A DNA stretch of 64,000 nt, taken from positions 3,472,001-3,536,000 of the forward strand of contig NZ_AP028461.1 of assembly GCF_033097365.1 (NCBI RefSeq), given 5' to 3'. Source of the DNA: Actinoplanes sichuanensis (GTDB taxonomy: Bacteria > Actinomycetota > Actinomycetes > Mycobacteriales > Micromonosporaceae). The notes beneath the pieces were generated by a model. That model made no database searches and was not told where the DNA came from. It worked only from the letters and a program-made list of their open reading frames with translations. The first letter of the stretch is position 1, and each line of letters opens with the position of its first letter. The position numbers and the translations under genes were made by a program. Positions 59,919 through 64,000 of this stretch are shown piece after piece.

Positions 59919-61565
59919 GTGAACGCGTTCGAGGCCCGGGTGGACCGGGTGCTGGGTGCCGTCCCCTTCTGCGAGATCGGCCGGCCACGCGTCACCGCAA
60001 CCTCGCCCGACGAATCGCTCATCGCGGTGGGCGGGGCGCTTGCTTGGCCGCAATGGCACGGTCGCGACGTCTCTCGTCGATCACGACCGAATCCGGGTTG
60101 GGACCCGACGGCGGTCTACCGCTCCGACGATCTCACCTGCCTGTTCCATCTGACTACCGAATGGCCGGCCAAAGCGCTCGCCTTCCATCCCACCCTGCCG
60201 TTGTTGGCGATCGGCACCGGCTCGTACGACGGCGGATGGTCCTACGAAGGCGAACTGCTCCTGCTGGACCTGTCCACCGGTGCGACCGTGTCGCTGCTGG
60301 CTCATCCCCGGGAGGTCCGGCAGCTCACCTGGCAGGATCCAGAGACTCTCGCACTGGTGCTCGCCGTTGGCTGCGACGACGATGAGGAGCGGTTCGGCAC
60401 CACATCTCTGGCCTGCACCATCCGCCGTGACGACTGGACCCGGGCCACCGCAGGCATGCTGCGTATGCCCTACGGCGAAGAACCGTATCTGGGCGAATCT
60501 CGAACGGATCCCGCTCTCGCTGCCGCCGCCGTGGAACGACTGTGCATGGAACGAGGACTCGCCTGGACGCCCCGCCGCGCGGTCTGGGCGGTGCAGGCAC
60601 TCGCCGATGGCCGTACTCTCGCCGCTCTGGAAGGCATCGCTCTGGAATGCTGGACACCGACGTCCGAGGCCCGTGCCTGGCAGGTGCCCACCGACGGTAC
60701 CGGTTGCCAGGTGACCCCGCTGCCGGACGGGCGAACAGCGCTGACCTTGACACAAACCCCGCACGCCTTCCACGGCGGCCGATGGACGAGTGAGCCGAGC
60801 GTGGTGGTGGAGGTCGACCTCAACGACGGCGACGTTCGGGAGACCCACCAGGCGGCATCCCCCGCCATCCTGGTATCCCGGGCCGACGGCCGGTGGGCGC
60901 TACGCGACACCGAACACGACGCCACGACGATGACCGGCGAGGTCACACTCATCGATCCCGGCGGTACACAACCGGAGGCCGTCCATCTGGGTCGTTACGA
61001 CCTGTTCAATCACTACTTCGACATTCGGTACGCCCCCGACCTGCTGTTCCTTCAGGGTCGGGGCGATGAACCCCACCGGGACAAATGGGTGGTCGCCGTG
61101 GACACACCGCACGGGCGGGTGCGGCAGCTGTTTCCTCTTGAATGGGATACCGCGCGCGGTGGGCACCTGTTCGGCGGTTGTGGCGCCTACCTCGAAGATC
61201 GTGCCGGGCCGGCGCTCGTCCATGCCGGAACCGTGCACAACGGTGCCGGGCTGTTGCCCGGGAACGCTTTCGTGGCACGCCGCGCGTATCCGACGGGCGA
61301 GCCGCAATGGGTCTTCACCGCCGACCACCAGGCCACCGCACTCGACGTGGACGACGACTTCGTCCACGTCGCGTTCACCTCGGGCGAACTGGTCATCCTG
61401 CGGGCCGAGGACGGCGCGGTGCAGGTACGCCGGCAGCTACTGGTGAACGGCCACCGGGTCGTCCCGCTCTCCCTGGCATGCGCGGGAGCGAACCGGCTGG
61501 TGATCGGCACTCTGGACGGCCGAGTGCTCGACTGTTCGATCACAGCATCGCCACGGTCGGAGTAG
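59919..61565 (+). CDS. Beta-propeller-like (WD40-type) hypothetical protein
   Basis: 548 aa, GTG start. Repeated four-strand blade patterns such as ESLIAVGGALAWPQWHGR, KALAFHPTLPLLAIGTGSYDGG, ALDVDDDFVHVAFTSGELVILRAEDG and ANRLVIGTLDGRVLDCS suggest a propeller. No signal peptide, so cytoplasmic. Similar large proteins of unknown role occur in many actinomycetes. Ends 3 bp before the convergent kinase gene. Confidence 0.65.
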   Translation: MNAFEARVDRVLGAVPFCEIGRPRVTATSPDESLIAVGGALAWPQWHGRDVSRRSRPNPGWDPTAVYRSDDLTCLFHLTTEWPAKALAFHPTLPLLAIGTGSYDGGWSYEGELLLLDLSTGATVSLLAHPREVRQLTWQDPETLALVLAVGCDDDEERFGTTSLACTIRRDDWTRATAGMLRMPYGEEPYLGESRTDPALAAAAVERLCMERGLAWTPRRAVWAVQALADGRTLAALEGIALECWTPTSEARAWQVPTDGTGCQVTPLPDGRTALTLTQTPHAFHGGRWTSEPSVVVEVDLNDGDVRETHQAASPAILVSRADGRWALRDTEHDATTMTGEVTLIDPGGTQPEAVHLGRYDLFNHYFDIRYAPDLLFLQGRGDEPHRDKWVVAVDTPHGRVRQLFPLEWDTARGGHLFGGCGAYLEDRAGPALVHAGTVHNGAGLLPGNAFVARRAYPTGEPQWVFTADHQATALDVDDDFVHVAFTSGELVILRAEDGAVQVRRQLLVNGHRVVPLSLACAGANRLVIGTLDGRVLDCSITASPRSE

Positions 61566-61568
61566 CCG

Positions 61569-62564
61569 TCAGACGGACTCCGACCAGTCCACGATCAGCT
61601 GGAACATCGGGGCGCGGCCGGCGAACATCGACTCCCAGTCACGGGTGTCGTAACCTCGGCCGCGCGGGCTGCTCCACGCCGACACCAGCATCCGCGGCAG
61701 CAGCCAGAAGTACTTCGTCGCGCCGGTCACCATGATCGCCCGTCGCGCCTCGGCCGGTGCCAGCACCTCGGCCACTCCGCGGGCGTAACCGCTGATCACC
61801 GCCTCGACCACGGCCGGCAGCCGGGCCACGTCGGTGTAGCCGTCCCAGAAGGTGTCCAGCGCCAGGTTCGCCGCGTCCTCACCCAGGGCGCCGGGTCCGG
61901 CGTACGCCCAATCGAGAAGCACCGGCCCGCGACCGGAACCGATCAGATTCATCGGCCAGACGTCGTGATGGCAGAGGGTGCGCGGCAGCGCGGCCGACGC
62001 CTCGATCAGCTCGTACCGGCGCTCCCACAACCGCCGCAACCCGGCACGCAACGCCGCCGGAAGGGCGGCCTCGGCCGCCGGATGATCCCAGCGAAGATCA
62101 TCCGGGACCGGCTGGGCGAGCGTGTAATCGGCGAGGAAATCCCGGGCCAGCCAGGCGGTCCGCGGCGGGTCACCGGCCCATCCGCTCTGCGCGACCCCGA
62201 GTCGGTACGCACAATCGCCCAGCTCAGCAGTGTCGAGTGACATCCCGGCCGTGCCCTGGACGTCTTCCAGGAGCATCTCGATCGCGTCGTCACCGAGCGG
62301 GTTCACCGCGATCAGCGCCGGCCCGCCCAGCCCACCGGCCGCGAACGCCGACGCCGCCAGCCCGGTCTCGTAGACCAGCGGCTCCCGACGCCAGTAGTTG
62401 AAATGCCCCGGATCGGCACTGGCCGCCAGGTGCGCGGCCGCCCCGTCGCGTCGCGCGTTGACGACCTTGCGGATCGCCGTCCCGGCACCGTGCTCGACCC
62501 GCCACACCCCACCGGTGACCTCGTTCGCGGTCGAATGAACCAGTTGCTCAGCCACGTCCCGCAT
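61569..62564 (-). CDS. APH-family phosphotransferase
   Basis: 331 aa. TLCHHDVWPMNLIGSGRGPVLLDWAYAGPGALGEDAANLALDTFWDG carries the catalytic HxDxxxxN loop and the metal-binding DWA. The N-terminal lobe with AIRKVVNARR provides the lysine. Overlaps the EamA gene upstream by 17 bp, so the pair may form a self-protection or export unit. Confidence 0.87.
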   Translation of the reverse strand: MRDVAEQLVHSTANEVTGGVWRVEHGAGTAIRKVVNARRDGAAAHLAASADPGHFNYWRREPLVYETGLAASAFAAGGLGGPALIAVNPLGDDAIEMLLEDVQGTAGMSLDTAELGDCAYRLGVAQSGWAGDPPRTAWLARDFLADYTLAQPVPDDLRWDHPAAEAALPAALRAGLRRLWERRYELIEASAALPRTLCHHDVWPMNLIGSGRGPVLLDWAYAGPGALGEDAANLALDTFWDGYTDVARLPAVVEAVISGYARGVAEVLAPAEARRAIMVTGATKYFWLLPRMLVSAWSSPRGRGYDTRDWESMFAGRAPMFQLIVDWSESV

Positions 62565-63423
62565 TCTGCCTGACCGCGACCACGTTGACGGCCACCACCA
62601 CGGCGATCCCGATCCACTCGTGCAGCGCCAGGACCTGTCCGAGAAGGATCAACCCGGCCAGCGCCGCGAACACCGGGTGGACACTCATCACCACTCCGAA
62701 GTAGGCGGTCGGCACCCGGCGCAGCGCCAGCAGGTCGATCGCGTACGGGACGACCGACGCCATCAGGCCCGCCGCCACGCCGTACAGCAGCGCCATCGGT
62801 GTCATCCGGCCCTGCACCACCAGCACGGTCACCAGCGGGAGGGTCAGCACCGCGGCCACCGTGGTCGCCGCCGCGGTCGCCTGCAGCCCCGGCAGACGCC
62901 GGCCGAGCAGCCGGTTCAGCAGGATGTAGGCCGCCCAGCAGCAGGCCGCGACCAGCCCGCAGCCGATGCCCACCCAGTCACTCGTGCCGGACGGCAGCAC
63001 CAGCACGTACACCCCGGCGCCGGCCCCGACCGCGCACAGCAGGTCGAGCCGGCTGCGGGAACCGGCCAGCGCCACCGCGAGCGGCCCGAGGAACTCCAGG
63101 GTGACCGCCAGCCCCAGCCCGATCCGGTCGATGGCCGTGTACAGGGTCAGGTTCATCGCGACGAACACCGTGCCGAGCAGGATCGTCGGCCACCACTGCG
63201 CCCAGGTGAACCGGCGCAGGTTCGGACGCACCGCCGGCAGCAGCACCGACGCGGCCACGAACTGCCGGACGCCGACCACACCCGAGGGGCCGATCAGGTC
63301 GAACGCGTGCGCGCCGATCGCCGCACCCGTCTGGTTGCTGGCGGCTCCGCCCATCATCATCGCCAGCCCGGCGAGCCGTGAGCCCCGCCGTGTCACCGTT
63401 CGCTCCTCGACCGCAACCGTCAT
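62548..63423 (-). CDS. EamA-family transporter (RhtA-like)
   Basis: 291 aa, ten predicted membrane spans from residue 17 to 285 in two EamA halves. ILLGTVFVAMNLTLYTAIDRIGLGLAVTLEFLGPLAVAL and VVPYAIDLLALRRVPTAYFGVVMSVHPVFAALAGLILLGQ are the RhtA-type signatures of amino acid or purine exporters. Divergent from the LysR gene. Confidence 0.9.
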   Translation of the reverse strand: MTVAVEERTVTRRGSRLAGLAMMMGGAASNQTGAAIGAHAFDLIGPSGVVGVRQFVAASVLLPAVRPNLRRFTWAQWWPTILLGTVFVAMNLTLYTAIDRIGLGLAVTLEFLGPLAVALAGSRSRLDLLCAVGAGAGVYVLVLPSGTSDWVGIGCGLVAACCWAAYILLNRLLGRRLPGLQATAAATTVAAVLTLPLVTVLVVQGRMTPMALLYGVAAGLMASVVPYAIDLLALRRVPTAYFGVVMSVHPVFAALAGLILLGQVLALHEWIGIAVVVAVNVVAVRQNAGRG

Positions 63424-63492
63424 GTCACGAGTGTCGACGTCCGGTGGGGCCGGGGAGAAATACGCGACGCGCTCGACTTATACGCTGAGCGC

Positions 63493-64000
63493 ATGGATCT
63501 GCAGCTGCGTCATCTGCGTGCGCTGGTCGCCGTCGTCGACACCGGCACGTTCACCGACGCGGCGACCGAGCTCGGCGTCTCGCAGGCAGCGGTGTCCCGG
63601 TCGGTGGCAGCGCTGGAGGAGGCGCTGGGCGTCCGCGTGCTCCAGCGCACCACCCGGTACGTCACGCTGACCGGGACCGGCACACAGGTCCTGGCCGGGG
63701 CCCGCCGCATCCTGGACGAGGTCACCCACCTGAGCCGCCTCGCCGAACGGCAACGCAGCGAACTCCGTTTCGGGTACGCGTGGGCCGCCCTCGGCAAACA
63801 CACCCGCCGCCTGCAGCGCACCTGGGCGGCCCTGCACCCGGGCACTCCCCTGGTGTTCGTGCACACCAACACCCCGAGCGCGGGCCTCAGCGACGGCACC
63901 GCCGACGTGGCGGTGGTGCGCCGTGCCCTCGAGGACCCCCGCTTCGAGTCGGCGCACATCGGCACCGAGGCCAGGTGCGCGGCGGTCGCCACCGACAATC
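63493..64000 (+). CDS. LysR-family regulator, 3' end outside window
   Basis: 169 codons visible. HTH LRHLRALVAVVDTGTFTDAATELGVSQAAVSRSVAALEEALGVRVLQRTTR (about 6-56) is the standard LysR DNA-binding domain. The sensor half, LRFGYAWAALG onward, continues past 64000. Divergent from EamA with only 69 bp between, where ATACGC and TATACGCTGAGCGC repeats could be its binding sites. Probable regulator of the exporter. Confidence 0.92.
   Translation, partial: MDLQLRHLRALVAVVDTGTFTDAATELGVSQAAVSRSVAALEEALGVRVLQRTTRYVTLTGTGTQVLAGARRILDEVTHLSRLAERQRSELRFGYAWAALGKHTRRLQRTWAALHPGTPLVFVHTNTPSAGLSDGTADVAVVRRALEDPRFESAHIGTEARCAAVATDN

Overview
The window is very GC-rich with many GTG/TTG starts, tightly overlapping genes, an F420-type nitroreductase domain, a mycosin-like protease and a cobalamin-riboswitch cbtBA locus. 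This fits a filamentous actinobacterium; Micromonosporaceae (Actinoplanes-like) is my best guess, by inference only.

Bases 1-1440 and 22425-64000 look chromosomal. Between them lies a nested pair of transposons whose ends can be read directly. The outer element is Tn3-family (1441-22424): near-identical 47-bp inverted ends, a 1033-aa DDE transposase (tnpA), a serine resolvase, an ArsR/MFS pair and a frameshifted NUDIX gene, flanked by the direct repeat GGCCTTC. Inside it, about 80 bp upstream of the resolvase start and so apparently within its res region, sits a 14.3-kb Tn402/Tn5053-like element (1568-15907). It has perfect 25-bp inverted ends (TGTC...GCAC), a perfect 5-bp target duplication (CCAAG) and tniA-tniB-tniQ. 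This matches the known res-hunting habit of that family.

The cargo of the inner element is the most interesting part. A reverse transcriptase of the non-retron, defence-like kind (YSDD) has an acidic linker and a helical C-terminus, and is translationally coupled to a HEPN-like protein carrying an R-x4-H motif. Next come a serine recombinase with an unusual C-terminal extension, a three-gene cluster with a palindromic operator, a decayed duplication of part of that cluster, a T5orf172/MUG113 gene broken by an in-frame stop, a DGQHR (DndB-like) protein behind paired repeats, and an exonuclease-VII-large-subunit-like protein next to a frameshifted tniQ.

The chromosomal right side is accessory-type. 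It holds a frameshifted gene with a SUKH-like half, an AbiEii-type nucleotidyltransferase pair, an ArsR-SdpI-like operon, MarR/SnoaL and TetR/SRPBCC divergons with clear operators, and an S-adenosylmethionine-decarboxylase-like/GNAT operon. It also has a secreted galactose-oxidase-like protein with a ricin domain, three APH-type kinases, several methyltransferases, a mycosin-SUFU operon, the B12 riboswitch-cbtB-cbtA-phosphatase operon, a nitroreductase-hemerythrin fusion and an S66 carboxypeptidase. A large XRE/NB-ARC/TPR regulator, an HxlR-DsbA-NmrA divergon, a TetR-controlled MFS pump, a beta-propeller-like protein and a partial LysR gene complete it. Decayed fragments (monooxygenase, NmrA, IS5-type transposase) and a pair of ~68-bp hairpin-bearing repeats are scattered among these genes. 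I found no tRNA, rRNA or CRISPR array.
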